Part shown: piece after piece, positions 7,606 through 17,942 of the stretch
How positions within the stretch are numbered: the first letter of the stretch is position 1
Layout: every line of letters starts with the position of its first letter
Assembly: GCF_947038635.1 (NCBI RefSeq)
Contig: NZ_CAMQXC010000009.1
Location: 1 to 38,297, forward strand
Source: an uncultured Cetobacterium sp.
GTDB taxonomy: Bacteria > Fusobacteriota > Fusobacteriia > Fusobacteriales > Fusobacteriaceae
Direction: 5' to 3'
DNA: 38,297 bases
Notes under the pieces: model-generated
What the model was told of the DNA's origin: nothing
Databases searched by the model: none
The model's input: the letters and a program-made list of their open reading frames with translations, nothing else
Made by a program: the position numbers and the translations under genes

Positions 7606-8589
7606 ATGACACAAGGAAATTTAGATATAGATAAAAATATAGATGAAACTACAATAAAAGAGAATGAAAATATAAAAGAGGAAAATCAAGATGAGGTAGT
7701 ATCAGATCCAAATAAATTATATAATATATTAGGTGTAATGTTTGAAACTACTAAAAAAAGATATAGCTTTGAAATTGTGGATGAAGTAGAGTATAAAAAA
7801 GGTGATAAAGTAATAGTAGATACTATTAGAGGTAAAGAAATCGGGGTTGTTTATGGTGGTCCAATGCAGCTTCCTGAAAGAGTATTAGTATTACCACTTA
7901 AACCTGTAATAAAAAAAGCTAGTGAGGAAGAGATTCAAAAATATGAAGTACTTCGTCAAGAAGCTAGAGAAGCATTTAAAGTTTGTAAAGAAAGAATTAT
8001 TCATCATAAACTACCTATGAAATTAATAGAGACAGAATATACGTTTGACAAAACAAAGTTAATATTTTATTTCACAGCAGAAGGAAGAATTGACTTTAGA
8101 GATTTAGTAAAAGATCTTGCAAATATATTTAAACTAAGAATAGAGTTAAGACAGATTGGTGTTAGAGATGAAGCAAGAATACTTGGAAATATAGGAGTAT
8201 GTGGAAAAGAACTATGTTGTAGAACATTTATAAATAAGTTTGATTCAGTATCAATAAAAATGGCAAGAGATCAAGGATTAGTAATAAATCCAACTAAAAT
8301 ATCAGGAGTATGTGGACGTTTACTTTGTTGTATAAATTATGAATATAAGCAATATGAAGAAGCTTTAAGAGTTTATCCAGCCGTAAATCAATTTGTTAAA
8401 ACTCAAAAAGGAGAAGGAAAAGTAACAAGTATAAGTCCGTTAAATGGGTTTTTATATGTAGATGTTGAAGGAAAAGGAATTATGAAGGTTCTTATTGATG
8501 AGATAAAATTCAATAAAAAAGAAGCAAAAAAATTACAAAATGTTTTATCAACAGAAGAGCTTCAACATAAGGTTTTAGAAAAGGAGTAA
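7606..8589 (+). CDS. ricT: PSP1-domain protein, RicT/YaaT family
   Basis: GNIGVCGKELCCRTFINKFDSVSIKMARDQGLVINPTKISGVCGRLLCCINYEY. Confidence 0.88.
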   Translation: MTQGNLDIDKNIDETTIKENENIKEENQDEVVSDPNKLYNILGVMFETTKKRYSFEIVDEVEYKKGDKVIVDTIRGKEIGVVYGGPMQLPERVLVLPLKPVIKKASEEEIQKYEVLRQEAREAFKVCKERIIHHKLPMKLIETEYTFDKTKLIFYFTAEGRIDFRDLVKDLANIFKLRIELRQIGVRDEARILGNIGVCGKELCCRTFINKFDSVSIKMARDQGLVINPTKISGVCGRLLCCINYEYKQYEEALRVYPAVNQFVKTQKGEGKVTSISPLNGFLYVDVEGKGIMKVLIDEIKFNKKEAKKLQNVLSTEELQHKVLEKE

Positions 8590-8598
8590 TAAAAGAAA

Positions 8599-9273
8599 AT
8601 GATTTTTGAAAATGAAGATATAGCTAATATTTGTGAAGGATACACTTTAATTCAAAAAAAAGAAGGATTTAGATTTGGAACTGATGCGGTTTTATTAGCT
8701 AATTTTTTCAATGGAAAGAAAAATTCTAAAATATTAGAAATTGGAACAGGAAATGGTATAATTCCAGTATTATTATGTGCCAAAGATAAGATATCTAAAA
8801 TAAAAGCAGTAGAGATTCAAAAAGAAATTGCAGATTTAGCAATTAGAAATGTTAAAAGAAATGGATTAGAGGATAGAATAGAAGTTGTTAATATGGATAT
8901 AAAAAATATCCAAGAAGGAAATACATATGATTATATAATTTCAAATCCACCGTATATGGTTTTAGATGGAAAAGAGATTAATGATAAAGATATAAAAAGT
9001 ATAGCAAGGCATGAAATAAAGCTTAACTTGAAAGAGTTTGTAGCAAATGCTAAGAGGTTATTAAAACCAAGAGGTGAACTTTTCATGGTACATAAAAGCT
9101 ATAGATTTTTAGAGATTTCAGAAGAGCTTATAAAAAATGGATTTTCAGTTAAAAGAGTTAAATTTGTTCATTATTCAAAAGATAAAGACTCAAGTATTGT
9201 TTTAATTGAAGCTAGCAAAGGGAGAAAAAACATATTAAAAATTGAAACTCCAATTTTTTTAAACGATAATTAG
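8599..9273 (+). CDS. tRNA1(Val) (adenine(37)-N6)-methyltransferase-like SAM-dependent methylase
   Basis: GFRFGTDAVLLANF, ILEIGTGNGIIPVLL, and catalytic NPPY motif (IISNPPYM). Confidence 0.82.
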   Translation: MIFENEDIANICEGYTLIQKKEGFRFGTDAVLLANFFNGKKNSKILEIGTGNGIIPVLLCAKDKISKIKAVEIQKEIADLAIRNVKRNGLEDRIEVVNMDIKNIQEGNTYDYIISNPPYMVLDGKEINDKDIKSIARHEIKLNLKEFVANAKRLLKPRGELFMVHKSYRFLEISEELIKNGFSVKRVKFVHYSKDKDSSIVLIEASKGRKNILKIETPIFLNDN

Positions 9274-9283
9274 AGATACTTTA

Positions 9284-9310
9284 AGGGAGAGGAGCTACCT
9301 CTCCCTATTT
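9284..9310 (+). terminator. Hairpin/terminator-like element between methylase and uvrB
   Basis: agggagagg-agcta-cctctccct followed by atttt. Confidence 0.6.
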
Positions 9311-9329
9311 TAATGGAGGTGTCACAAAG

Positions 9330-11300
9330 ATGTTTAAATTAAATTCAAAATATAGTCCAACAGGAGATCAGCCAGAAGCAATTAAAAAATTGATTAAAGG
9401 ACTAGATGAAGGTATAAAGGATCAAACTTTATTGGGGGTAACTGGATCAGGAAAGACATTCACAATAGCTAATATAATAAAAGAGAGTGGTAGGCCAGCA
9501 TTGATATTAGCTCCAAATAAAACATTGGCAGCGCAGTTATTTGCAGAGTATAGAAGCTTTTTTCCTGAAAATGCAGTAGAATATTTTGTTTCATACTATG
9601 ATTATTATCAACCAGAAGCTTATATAGCAACAACAGATACCTATATAGAGAAAGATTCATCTATAAATGATGAGATAGATAAATTTAGAAATGCAGCAAC
9701 AGCTGCTTTAATAAATAGAAAAGATGTTATAATTGTAGCTTCAGTATCTGCAATTTATGGACTTGGATCACCAGAAACTTATAAAAATTTAACTATAGCA
9801 ATTGACAAAAAAACAGGTTATAGTAGAAAAAAGTTAATCTCAAAATTGATAGAGTTACGATATGAAAGAAATGATATTGCTTTTGAAAGAGGTAAGTTTA
9901 GGGTAAAGGGAGATGTAATAGATATATATCCATCTTATATGGAGAATGGTTATAGAATAGAATTTTGGGGAGATGAAATTGAAGAAATCTCTGAAATAAA
10001 TACATTGACAGGTCAAAAGATAAAAAGAAATTTAGAAAGAGTTGCAATTTCTCCTGCTACTCACTATGTAACAGAAGAGGGAGAACAAGAAAGAATTATA
10101 GAGGAGATAAGAAAAGATTTAAAAAAAGAAGTAAAAGAGTTTGAAGAAAAAGGAAAGCTTTTGGAAGCTCAGAGATTAAAACAAAGAACAGATTATGATT
10201 TAGAGATGATAAGAGAAGTTGGTTACTGTAAAGGAATTGAAAATTATTCAAGATATTTAACACATAAAAAACCAGGAGACAAACCGGATACATTAATGGA
10301 TTATTTTCCTAAAGATTTTATTGTTTATATAGATGAATCTCATATTGGTGTTCCTCAAATAAGAGGGATGTATAATGGTGATAGAGCAAGAAAGACGGCT
10401 TTAGTTGAAAATGGATTTAGATTAAAATCAGCTCTAGATAATAGACCTTTGACTTTTGAAGAGTTTAGAGAAAATTGTGGTCAAACAATTTTTGTTTCAG
10501 CCACTCCTGGAGATTTTGAGATAGAAAAATCTAAAGGATATATAGCTGAGCAACTAATTAGGCCAACAGGAATTTTAGATCCAGTTATAGAGGTAAGAGA
10601 AACTAAAAATCAAGTAGATGACCTTTTAGATGAGATTAGAAAGAATGCTTTAAAAAAGGAAAGAGTTCTAATAACTACTTTAACTAAAAAGATGGCTGAA
10701 GAATTAACAGAGTATTATATAACTTTAGGTGTTAAAGTAAAATATATGCATTCAGATATAGATACTTTAGAAAGAATTGAGATTATTAGAGGATTAAGAA
10801 AAGGTGAATTTGACGTTTTAATTGGAATAAATTTATTGAGAGAGGGTCTGGATATACCTGAAGTATCATTAGTCGCTATTTTGGAGGCTGACAAAGAGGG
10901 GTTTTTAAGAAGTAAAAGGTCTTTAGTTCAAACAATAGGAAGAGCAGCTAGAAATGTTGATGGAAGAGTAATATTGTATGGTGATGTTATAACTGATTCA
11001 ATGAAATATGCTATTGAAGAAACTAAGAGAAGAAGAAGAAAGCAAGGAGAATACAACTTATTAAATAATATAGAACCTAAAACGATTTTTAGAGAAGTTT
11101 CAGAATCTTTATTTAATTGGGAAGCTGAAGAGGAAAAAATAGTTGAAACTAAGCATTTCACAAGCAAAGAGGATATTGAAAAAGAGGTAAAAAAATTAAT
11201 TAAAGAGATAAAAGTATTATCTGAAGAGTTGAACTTTGAAAAAGCTATAGAAAAAAGAGACGAGATGAACAAACTAAAATTGATGTTATTAGAGATGTAG
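9330..11300 (+). CDS. uvrB: Excinuclease ABC subunit B
   Basis: FKLNSKYSPTGDQPEAIKKLIKGL, LLGVTGSGKTFTIANII, YYDYYQPEAYI, C-terminal UVR motif. Confidence 0.97.
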   Translation: MFKLNSKYSPTGDQPEAIKKLIKGLDEGIKDQTLLGVTGSGKTFTIANIIKESGRPALILAPNKTLAAQLFAEYRSFFPENAVEYFVSYYDYYQPEAYIATTDTYIEKDSSINDEIDKFRNAATAALINRKDVIIVASVSAIYGLGSPETYKNLTIAIDKKTGYSRKKLISKLIELRYERNDIAFERGKFRVKGDVIDIYPSYMENGYRIEFWGDEIEEISEINTLTGQKIKRNLERVAISPATHYVTEEGEQERIIEEIRKDLKKEVKEFEEKGKLLEAQRLKQRTDYDLEMIREVGYCKGIENYSRYLTHKKPGDKPDTLMDYFPKDFIVYIDESHIGVPQIRGMYNGDRARKTALVENGFRLKSALDNRPLTFEEFRENCGQTIFVSATPGDFEIEKSKGYIAEQLIRPTGILDPVIEVRETKNQVDDLLDEIRKNALKKERVLITTLTKKMAEELTEYYITLGVKVKYMHSDIDTLERIEIIRGLRKGEFDVLIGINLLREGLDIPEVSLVAILEADKEGFLRSKRSLVQTIGRAARNVDGRVILYGDVITDSMKYAIEETKRRRRKQGEYNLLNNIEPKTIFREVSESLFNWEAEEEKIVETKHFTSKEDIEKEVKKLIKEIKVLSEELNFEKAIEKRDEMNKLKLMLLEM

Positions 11301-11309
11301 GAGTGAGCT

Positions 11310-12509
11310 ATGGAAGAGAAAATTTATAGTGTAACAGAGTTTAATAAAATGGTAAAAGGATATATAGATGAAAATCCGAACTTTCAAGAGTTTTTTTTAA
11401 AAGGGGAGCTTTCAGGAATAACATATTATAAAAGTGGTCATTTATATTTTACTTTAAAAGATAAACAGAGTCAGATAAAATGCGCGGCATTTAATTATAA
11501 ATTTAAAAGAATAGCTGAAGATTTAAAAGAGGGAGATTCTGTAAAGATATTTGGAGATGTTGGTTTCTATGAAGCTAGAGGAGATTTTCAGGTATTAGTT
11601 AGACATGTACAAAAAGAAGATAAGCTTGGTGAGATGTTTGCAAAGTTAGAAAAGTTAAAGAAGGATTTAGAAAGAGAAGGATTATTCTCGCCATTATTTA
11701 AAAAAGTTTTACCTAAATATCCAAAGGCGATAGGAGTTGTAACAGCATATACAGGAGCAGCATTTCATGATATAGTAAATACAGCAAGAAAAAGATTTGA
11801 AAATATAGATATTTATATCTATTCAGCTAAAGTTCAAGGGGTAGGAGCTAAAGAAGAGATTGTAAAAGGTATTGAAACATTAAATAAAGTACCAGAAATA
11901 GATTTAATTATTGCAGGTAGAGGTGGAGGAAGTGTTGAAGATTTATGGGCTTTTAACGAAGAAGAGGTAACAAGGGCATTTTTTCAAAGTGAAAAACCAA
12001 TAATATCAGCTGTAGGTCATGAGATAGATAATTTATTATCTGATTTAGTGGCAGACGTTAGAGCAGCAACTCCAACTCAAGCAATAGAAATATCTATTCC
12101 TGTAAAAAAAGAGATAGAAAAGCAATTGTTAGAAAAAGAAAAAAGAGTAAAAGATAGTATCAATAGAGTAATAAAAAAGAAAAAAGATGAGATAAAGCAG
12201 TTACAAAATAGTTATGTACTAAAGAATTTTATAAAGGCTATAGAGGAAAAAAATCAAATGTTAGTATCAAAAGAGGAAAAACTTGAAGATATTATGAAAA
12301 AAATATTTAAAAATAAAAGTCATGAGTTAGAAGTGTGTACAGAAAAAATAATTGCTTTAAATCCTTTAAATGTCTTAAAAAGAGGTTATAGTATAACTAA
12401 AATAGGTGATAAAGTAATAAAAGAAAGTTCTCAAGTAAAACTTGGGGATTCAATTGAAACAACTATAAAAAATGGAAAAATAATTAGTAGAATAGAGGAG
12501 ATTATTTAA
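11310..12509 (+). CDS. xseA: Exodeoxyribonuclease VII large subunit
   Basis: YSVTEFNKMVKGYIDENPNFQEFFLKGELSGITYYKSGHLYFTLKD; IAGRGGGSVEDLWAFNEEEVTRAFF; SAVGHEIDNLLSDLVADVRAATPTQA. Confidence 0.95.
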   Translation: MEEKIYSVTEFNKMVKGYIDENPNFQEFFLKGELSGITYYKSGHLYFTLKDKQSQIKCAAFNYKFKRIAEDLKEGDSVKIFGDVGFYEARGDFQVLVRHVQKEDKLGEMFAKLEKLKKDLEREGLFSPLFKKVLPKYPKAIGVVTAYTGAAFHDIVNTARKRFENIDIYIYSAKVQGVGAKEEIVKGIETLNKVPEIDLIIAGRGGGSVEDLWAFNEEEVTRAFFQSEKPIISAVGHEIDNLLSDLVADVRAATPTQAIEISIPVKKEIEKQLLEKEKRVKDSINRVIKKKKDEIKQLQNSYVLKNFIKAIEEKNQMLVSKEEKLEDIMKKIFKNKSHELEVCTEKIIALNPLNVLKRGYSITKIGDKVIKESSQVKLGDSIETTIKNGKIISRIEEII

Positions 12510-12510
12510 A

Positions 12511-13131
12511 ATGAAAAAATTAATAGGAATATTATTTCTTTTTCTTAGTTTAATAGCTTTAGGTGATCAAAGACCACAATATATTCAAAGTCTAGAAAGC
12601 CAAATAGCGAGAGAAGATGATAGAGATAAGGCGGCAGTTCTTTTAAAAGAGTATGAAAAATATTTTAAAAGTTATATAAACTCTATAAGTGGAGATGAAA
12701 ATCAGGTTTTCTATTTAGGAGATCAATATTTTAGAAATAGAAAATATGAAAGAGCAGCACAAATTTTTAGTAGCAATATAGATAGTTCTAGAAATTTGTT
12801 TGGAGCAGCAACAAGTTATAGATTTATTGGAGATTATAATAAAGCAATTGATTTTTATAGCGTTGCAATTAGTATTGAGCCTAGTATGAAAGAAGCTTAT
12901 TTAGGAAGAGGATTAGCATATAGAAATTTAGGGAGATACAATAAAGCAATAGATGATATTCAAATATATATGAACTATGCACCTAGTGTAGAAGGATTTT
13001 TAGCTTTAGGAGATATTTACTTGGCTGAAAAGAAAATTGATAGAGCAAGAGAAGTTTTACAAGAAGGAAGAAGATTATATCCACAGTCAAAAGAGATAAG
13101 TAATATGTTAACGTCTACATATTCTAGATAA
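12511..13131 (+). CDS. TPR-repeat protein with signal peptide
   Basis: N-terminal hydrophobic signal; degenerate TPRs (AIDFYSVAISIEPSMKEAYLGRGLAYRNLGRYNKAIDDIQIYMNYAP). Confidence 0.75.
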   Translation: MKKLIGILFLFLSLIALGDQRPQYIQSLESQIAREDDRDKAAVLLKEYEKYFKSYINSISGDENQVFYLGDQYFRNRKYERAAQIFSSNIDSSRNLFGAATSYRFIGDYNKAIDFYSVAISIEPSMKEAYLGRGLAYRNLGRYNKAIDDIQIYMNYAPSVEGFLALGDIYLAEKKIDRAREVLQEGRRLYPQSKEISNMLTSTYSR

Positions 13132-13143
13132 AAGAGGTGACAG

Positions 13144-14208
13144 ATGGAGTGGTATCGATTAAAATTAATGGGTTTGAAAAATAGTAAAATTAGAGCTTTA
13201 ATGGGATACAATAAACGATATAAAGATATTTTTGCTGATTTAGATAAACTTACAAATATGTTGAATTTGACCACAGACGATACCAGATTGATAGAAAATT
13301 CAAAATACTGTGAAAAATATTTGGAGGTTATGGATTATTTAGAGCGAAACAGGATAGGCTTAATTAGTATTAACGATTATAGATATCCTGATAGTTTGAA
13401 AAATATAGCAAAACCTCCACTTTTTCTTTTTTATAAAGGAAACATAGAACTTTTAAGTAAAAATAAAATGATTTCCATAGTAGGTACAAGAAGATCAACA
13501 AAGTATGGAGAACTTTGTTGTGAAAGAGCAGTTAAAGATTTAGTTGATGGAGAAGTAGTTATTGTAAGCGGATTAGCTTTAGGAATAGATTCAATAGTTC
13601 ACAAGGAAGTATTAAAGTATAAAGGTAATACTATTGCTGTTTTAGGATGTGGAATAGATATATTTTACCCAAGAACAAATATCAAATTAAGAGATGAGAT
13701 AGAACGAAAAGGATTAGTGATATCAGAATTTCCAATAGGAATGAGGCCAACACCTAAAAATTTTCCAATAAGAAATAGAATAATAGCTGGCTTATCTAAA
13801 GGAACTGTAGTAGTCGAAAGTTCTTCAAAAGGAGGAAGTTTAATAACTGCGAGTATAGCTTTAGAAGAGGGAAGAGATGTTTTTGCTTTTCCTGGAGATG
13901 TGACATATCCATTATCCCAAGGATGTAATGAATTAATAAAGTTGTCTCAAGCTAAATTAATAGTATCTGGTGAAGATATATTAAATGAGTACAGCTGGTT
14001 AAAAATAAGTGAAGATGGAAAAAAATTAAATAAATTAATTGGAATAAAACTAAAAATATATAGTGTATTAAAAACGAAAATGCATTTAGAAGAAATAAGA
14101 AAAGAAGTTTCTTGTGAAACTAGTGAATTATTGAGTAATTTAATGGAATTAGAAATAGAGGGTTATATTCAAAGCTTACCAGCAGGACACTACAGAAGAC
14201 GTTTATAA
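13144..14208 (+). CDS. dprA: DNA processing/recombination mediator DprA
   Basis: SIVGTRRSTKYGELCCERAV, VSGLALGIDSIVHKEVL, AVLGCGIDIFYPRTN, SEFPIGMRPTPKNFPIRNRIIAGLSKGTVVVESSSKGGSLITA. Confidence 0.95.
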   Translation: MEWYRLKLMGLKNSKIRALMGYNKRYKDIFADLDKLTNMLNLTTDDTRLIENSKYCEKYLEVMDYLERNRIGLISINDYRYPDSLKNIAKPPLFLFYKGNIELLSKNKMISIVGTRRSTKYGELCCERAVKDLVDGEVVIVSGLALGIDSIVHKEVLKYKGNTIAVLGCGIDIFYPRTNIKLRDEIERKGLVISEFPIGMRPTPKNFPIRNRIIAGLSKGTVVVESSSKGGSLITASIALEEGRDVFAFPGDVTYPLSQGCNELIKLSQAKLIVSGEDILNEYSWLKISEDGKKLNKLIGIKLKIYSVLKTKMHLEEIRKEVSCETSELLSNLMELEIEGYIQSLPAGHYRRRL

Positions 14209-14304
14209 ATGGGAAACTTGGTACCCTTAGTTGATTTTTTTATCAATTTCTAATATAATTAAGAGCGAATAATGTATATAGAGAAAAAATTAGGGGTGAA
14301 AATA

Positions 14305-16563
14305 GTGGCGAAAAAAAATTTAGTAATAGTGGAATCACCTGCAAAAGCGAAGACTATTGAAAAAATATTGGGGAATAATTTTCATGTTACAGCTTCCTTT
14401 GGACATGTAAGAGATTTGCCAAAAAGTAAAATCGGAGTGGATGTGCAAGATGATTTCAAACCTAGCTATTCAACGATAAGAGGAAAGGGAGATGTAATAA
14501 AAACTTTAAAGGATCTTGCTAAAAAATCAGATAAAGTATACTTGGCATCTGACCCGGATAGAGAAGGAGAAGCTATTGCGTGGCATATAGCTCAAACATT
14601 AAAATTAGATGAAAATGAAGCTAATAGAATAGAGTTTAACGAAATAACAAATGGAGCAATAAGAGAAGCCATAAAAAATCCTAGAAAAGTGGATATAGAT
14701 AGAGTTAATGCACAACAAGCAAGAAGAATACTTGATAGATTGGTGGGATATGAGATAAGTCCTCTTTTATGGAAGTCAATATCTTCAAATACAAGCGCTG
14801 GAAGAGTTCAATCAGTTGCTTTAAAATTAATATGTGATTTAGAGGATAAAATAAAAAAGTTTGTTCCTGAAAAGTTTTGGGATATAAAAGGTGAGTTTGA
14901 AAATAAGATGAATCTTTCTCTTTATAAGATAGAAGGAAAAAGATTTGAAAGGGTTACAGATGAGGATATTGTAAAGAATGTTCAATTAACATTGAACTCA
15001 GAATATGCAGTTATTAACTCTAAAGTGACTAAAAAATCTAAAAATCCACCATTGCCATTGAAAACAAGTACATTACAGCAATTATCATCATCATATTTAG
15101 GTTTTTCAGCATCAAAAACTATGTCTGTAGCCCAAGGATTATATGAAGGGATAAGTATTGATGGAAACCAAAAGGGTTTGATAACTTATATGAGAACAGA
15201 TTCAACAAGAATATCTGATGAAGCTAAAGAAATGGCAAAAAGTTATATAGTTGAAACTTTTGGAAAAGAGTATTTAGGGAAAGAAGGGGTAAAAAAGAAA
15301 AAAGATGAAAAAATTCAAGATGCCCATGAAGCTGTTAGACCAACAGATATCTATTTAGAGCCTGATAAAATAAAGAAGGATTTAGCACCAGATCAATATA
15401 AGTTATATAAATTAATATGGGAAAGATTTATGATATCTCAATTGGCGCCAATGCAATATGAGCAGTTTGAAATAATTTTAGAAAATGGAGATTACCAATT
15501 TAGAGGAACTTTAAACAAAATAATATTTGATGGATATTATAAAGTATTTAAGGATGAAGAGGAACTACCGCTAGGAGAATTTCCAACAATAAATGAAGGT
15601 GATTTCTTAAAACTAAACAAATTACACATAAAAGAGGATTGGACAAAAGCTCCTTCACGATTGACAGAGTCATCTTTAGTTAAAAAATTAGAAGCTGATG
15701 GAATAGGTAGACCATCTACATATGCATCAATAATTGAGACTCTAAAGAAAAGAGAGTATGTTGTAATTGAAGGTAAAAGTTTTATTCCAACAGAATTAGG
15801 ATATGAAATAAAAACGATATTAGAAAAAAACTTTAAAGATATAATGGATGTTAAATTTACAGCTTCTTTAGAAGATGGCTTAGACTTAGTTGAAGAGGGA
15901 GAAAGAGATTGGGTTGAAATACTAAAAGATTTCTATTCAAAACTTTCAAAAGATTTAGAGCTTTATAAAATTAAAGTTGAAGAGGAATCAAGCAGAATAA
16001 TAACTTCAGATGTTCCATGTCCTTGTGGATCTGGAAATATGATTATGAAAAATGGAAGATTTGGAAGATATTTATGCTGTACAGATGAAAATTGTAAAGA
16101 GAAATACTCTTTAAAGGGAATTGAAATCCCATTGGAAGATATCAAAAATGGAGATATAAAAGTAAAAGAGCTATTAGAAGAGCAACTGAGAGTTAAGCAG
16201 GGTAAACTAACAGATGTATTTTTAAGTAATGGAAATAGATTACTCTTAAAGTTAGGACGTTTTGGTAGCTATTTAGAGAGTGAAAACTTTAAAGAGGACA
16301 ACGAGAGAGTTTCTTTGCCTGGAGAAGTAAAAAAACTTCTTATGAATGGTTCAATTGAAGAAAAAGATGGAATAGTTCAACTGAAATGGATTATGGATAA
16401 AATCCAGAAAGAAGAAGAAGAGATTCTAAAAAATGCTGGAAATTGTGAGAAGTGTGGAAGACCATTTAAAATAGGTAGAGGAAGATGGGGGAAATTCTTG
16501 GCTTGTACGGGATACCCTGATTGTAAAAATATAAAGAAATTAGAGAAAGATAAAAAAGAGTAG
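14305..16563 (+). CDS. topA: DNA topoisomerase I (type IA)
   Basis: KKNLVIVESPAKAKTIEKILG, SDPDREGEAIAWHIA, QGLITYMRTDSTR-type motif, C-terminal zinc-ribbon repeats. GTG start at 14305 with RBS taggggtg is preferred over track start 14272. Confidence 0.95.
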   Translation: MAKKNLVIVESPAKAKTIEKILGNNFHVTASFGHVRDLPKSKIGVDVQDDFKPSYSTIRGKGDVIKTLKDLAKKSDKVYLASDPDREGEAIAWHIAQTLKLDENEANRIEFNEITNGAIREAIKNPRKVDIDRVNAQQARRILDRLVGYEISPLLWKSISSNTSAGRVQSVALKLICDLEDKIKKFVPEKFWDIKGEFENKMNLSLYKIEGKRFERVTDEDIVKNVQLTLNSEYAVINSKVTKKSKNPPLPLKTSTLQQLSSSYLGFSASKTMSVAQGLYEGISIDGNQKGLITYMRTDSTRISDEAKEMAKSYIVETFGKEYLGKEGVKKKKDEKIQDAHEAVRPTDIYLEPDKIKKDLAPDQYKLYKLIWERFMISQLAPMQYEQFEIILENGDYQFRGTLNKIIFDGYYKVFKDEEELPLGEFPTINEGDFLKLNKLHIKEDWTKAPSRLTESSLVKKLEADGIGRPSTYASIIETLKKREYVVIEGKSFIPTELGYEIKTILEKNFKDIMDVKFTASLEDGLDLVEEGERDWVEILKDFYSKLSKDLELYKIKVEEESSRIITSDVPCPCGSGNMIMKNGRFGRYLCCTDENCKEKYSLKGIEIPLEDIKNGDIKVKELLEEQLRVKQGKLTDVFLSNGNRLLLKLGRFGSYLESENFKEDNERVSLPGEVKKLLMNGSIEEKDGIVQLKWIMDKIQKEEEEILKNAGNCEKCGRPFKIGRGRWGKFLACTGYPDCKNIKKLEKDKKE

Positions 16564-16572
16564 ATAAAAGGA

Positions 16573-16590
16573 CTCGCCTTTGTAGGCGAG
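16573..16590 (+). terminator. 7-bp hairpin after topA (weak terminator-like)
   Basis: ctcgcct-ttgt-aggcgag followed by actttt. Confidence 0.4.
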
Positions 16591-16619
16591 ACTTTTGTAT
16601 GTATAAAAAAGGAGAACAG

Positions 16620-17930
16620 ATGACGAATAAAGAAGTAGTAGTAATAGGAGCTGGATTAGCAGGTTCAGAAGCAGCATATCAATTAGCAAAAAATGGAATT
16701 AAAGTAAAATTATATGAAATGAGACCAAAAGTTTCAACAGAAGCTCATAAAAGTGAGAAATTTGCAGAGTTAGTATGTAGTAACTCTTTAGGAGGAGATC
16801 ATTTAGGAAATGCTTCTGGATTAATGAAAGAAGAGCTAAGAAGAATGGGATCTTTACTTATTGAAATTGCAGACGAAGTTAAAGTTCCTGCAGGACAAGC
16901 TTTAGCTGTAGATAGAGAAGGATTTTCAGAGAGGGTAACGGAGAAGCTACATTCTATGGAAAATATCGAAATAATAAACGAGGAGTTAAAAGAGATTCCA
17001 AAAGATAAAATAGTTATTGTTGCTAGTGGACCATTAACATCAGATGAGTTATCTAAAAATATTGGAAAAACATTAGAACAGGAATATCTATATTTTTACG
17101 ATGCAGCAGCTCCAATTGTAACGTTAGATTCAATTGATAAAGATAAAGTATTTTTCCAATCAAGATATGACAAAGGAGAGGGAGAATATATTAACTGTCC
17201 TATGAATAAAGAAGAGTATGAAGCTTTTTACGAAGCTTTAATATCAGCAGAAAGAGCTCCTTTAAAAAAGTTTGAAGAGGAAAAGTTGTTTGAGGCATGT
17301 ATGCCTGTTGAGAGAATAGCTCAAAGAGGATTCAAAACATTGTTATTTGGACCATTAAAGCCAAAAGGATTAATAAATCCAAAAACTGGGAAAGAAGAGT
17401 TTGCGGTAGTTCAGTTAAGACAAGATGATAAAGATGGAAAGTTATATAACTTAGTAGGATTTCAGACAAATTTAAAGTGGGGAGAGCAAAAGAGAGTATT
17501 CTCGATGATACCAGGACTTGAAAATGCTGAATTTGTAAGATATGGAGTTATGCATAGAAATACATTTATAAACTCAACAAAGTTATTAACGCCAGCATTA
17601 AATTTAAAAAATAATCAAGATATATACTTTGCAGGACAAATAACTGGTGGAGAAGGATATGTTTGTGCTATTGCTACTGGATTAATGGCGGCAACTAATA
17701 TTCTTCGAAAAATGGATGGAAAAGAACCATTAGTATTAGATGATAGAAGTTCGATTGGAGCAATTATTAAATATATCACAGAAGAAAAGAAAAATTTCCA
17801 ACCGATGGGACCTAATTTTGGTGTAATAAAATCTTTAGATGAAAGAATAAGAGATAAAAAAGAGAAATATAATAAAATATCAAAAATAGCTTTAGATTAT
17901 TTAGATGAAAAGTTAAATCAAGAGAAATAA
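16620..17930 (+). CDS. trmFO: Methylenetetrahydrofolate--tRNA-(uracil-5-)-methyltransferase TrmFO
   Basis: EVVVIGAGLAGSEAAYQLAKNGIKVKLYEMRP...ELVCSNSLGGDHLGNASGLMKEELRRMGS; ATG at 16620 with RBS aaggagaa. Confidence 0.96.
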   Translation: MTNKEVVVIGAGLAGSEAAYQLAKNGIKVKLYEMRPKVSTEAHKSEKFAELVCSNSLGGDHLGNASGLMKEELRRMGSLLIEIADEVKVPAGQALAVDREGFSERVTEKLHSMENIEIINEELKEIPKDKIVIVASGPLTSDELSKNIGKTLEQEYLYFYDAAAPIVTLDSIDKDKVFFQSRYDKGEGEYINCPMNKEEYEAFYEALISAERAPLKKFEEEKLFEACMPVERIAQRGFKTLLFGPLKPKGLINPKTGKEEFAVVQLRQDDKDGKLYNLVGFQTNLKWGEQKRVFSMIPGLENAEFVRYGVMHRNTFINSTKLLTPALNLKNNQDIYFAGQITGGEGYVCAIATGLMAATNILRKMDGKEPLVLDDRSSIGAIIKYITEEKKNFQPMGPNFGVIKSLDERIRDKKEKYNKISKIALDYLDEKLNQEK

Positions 17931-17942
17931 AAGGAGTTTGAG

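Noticed and set aside
10928-11272. Minus-strand ORF of 114 aa antisense to uvrB
   Set aside because: Shadow ORF; Ser/Phe/Leu-rich translation typical of AT-rich antisense.
13017-13274. Minus-strand 85-aa ORF across the TPR protein/dprA junction
   Set aside because: Antisense to two well-supported genes; no domain signature.
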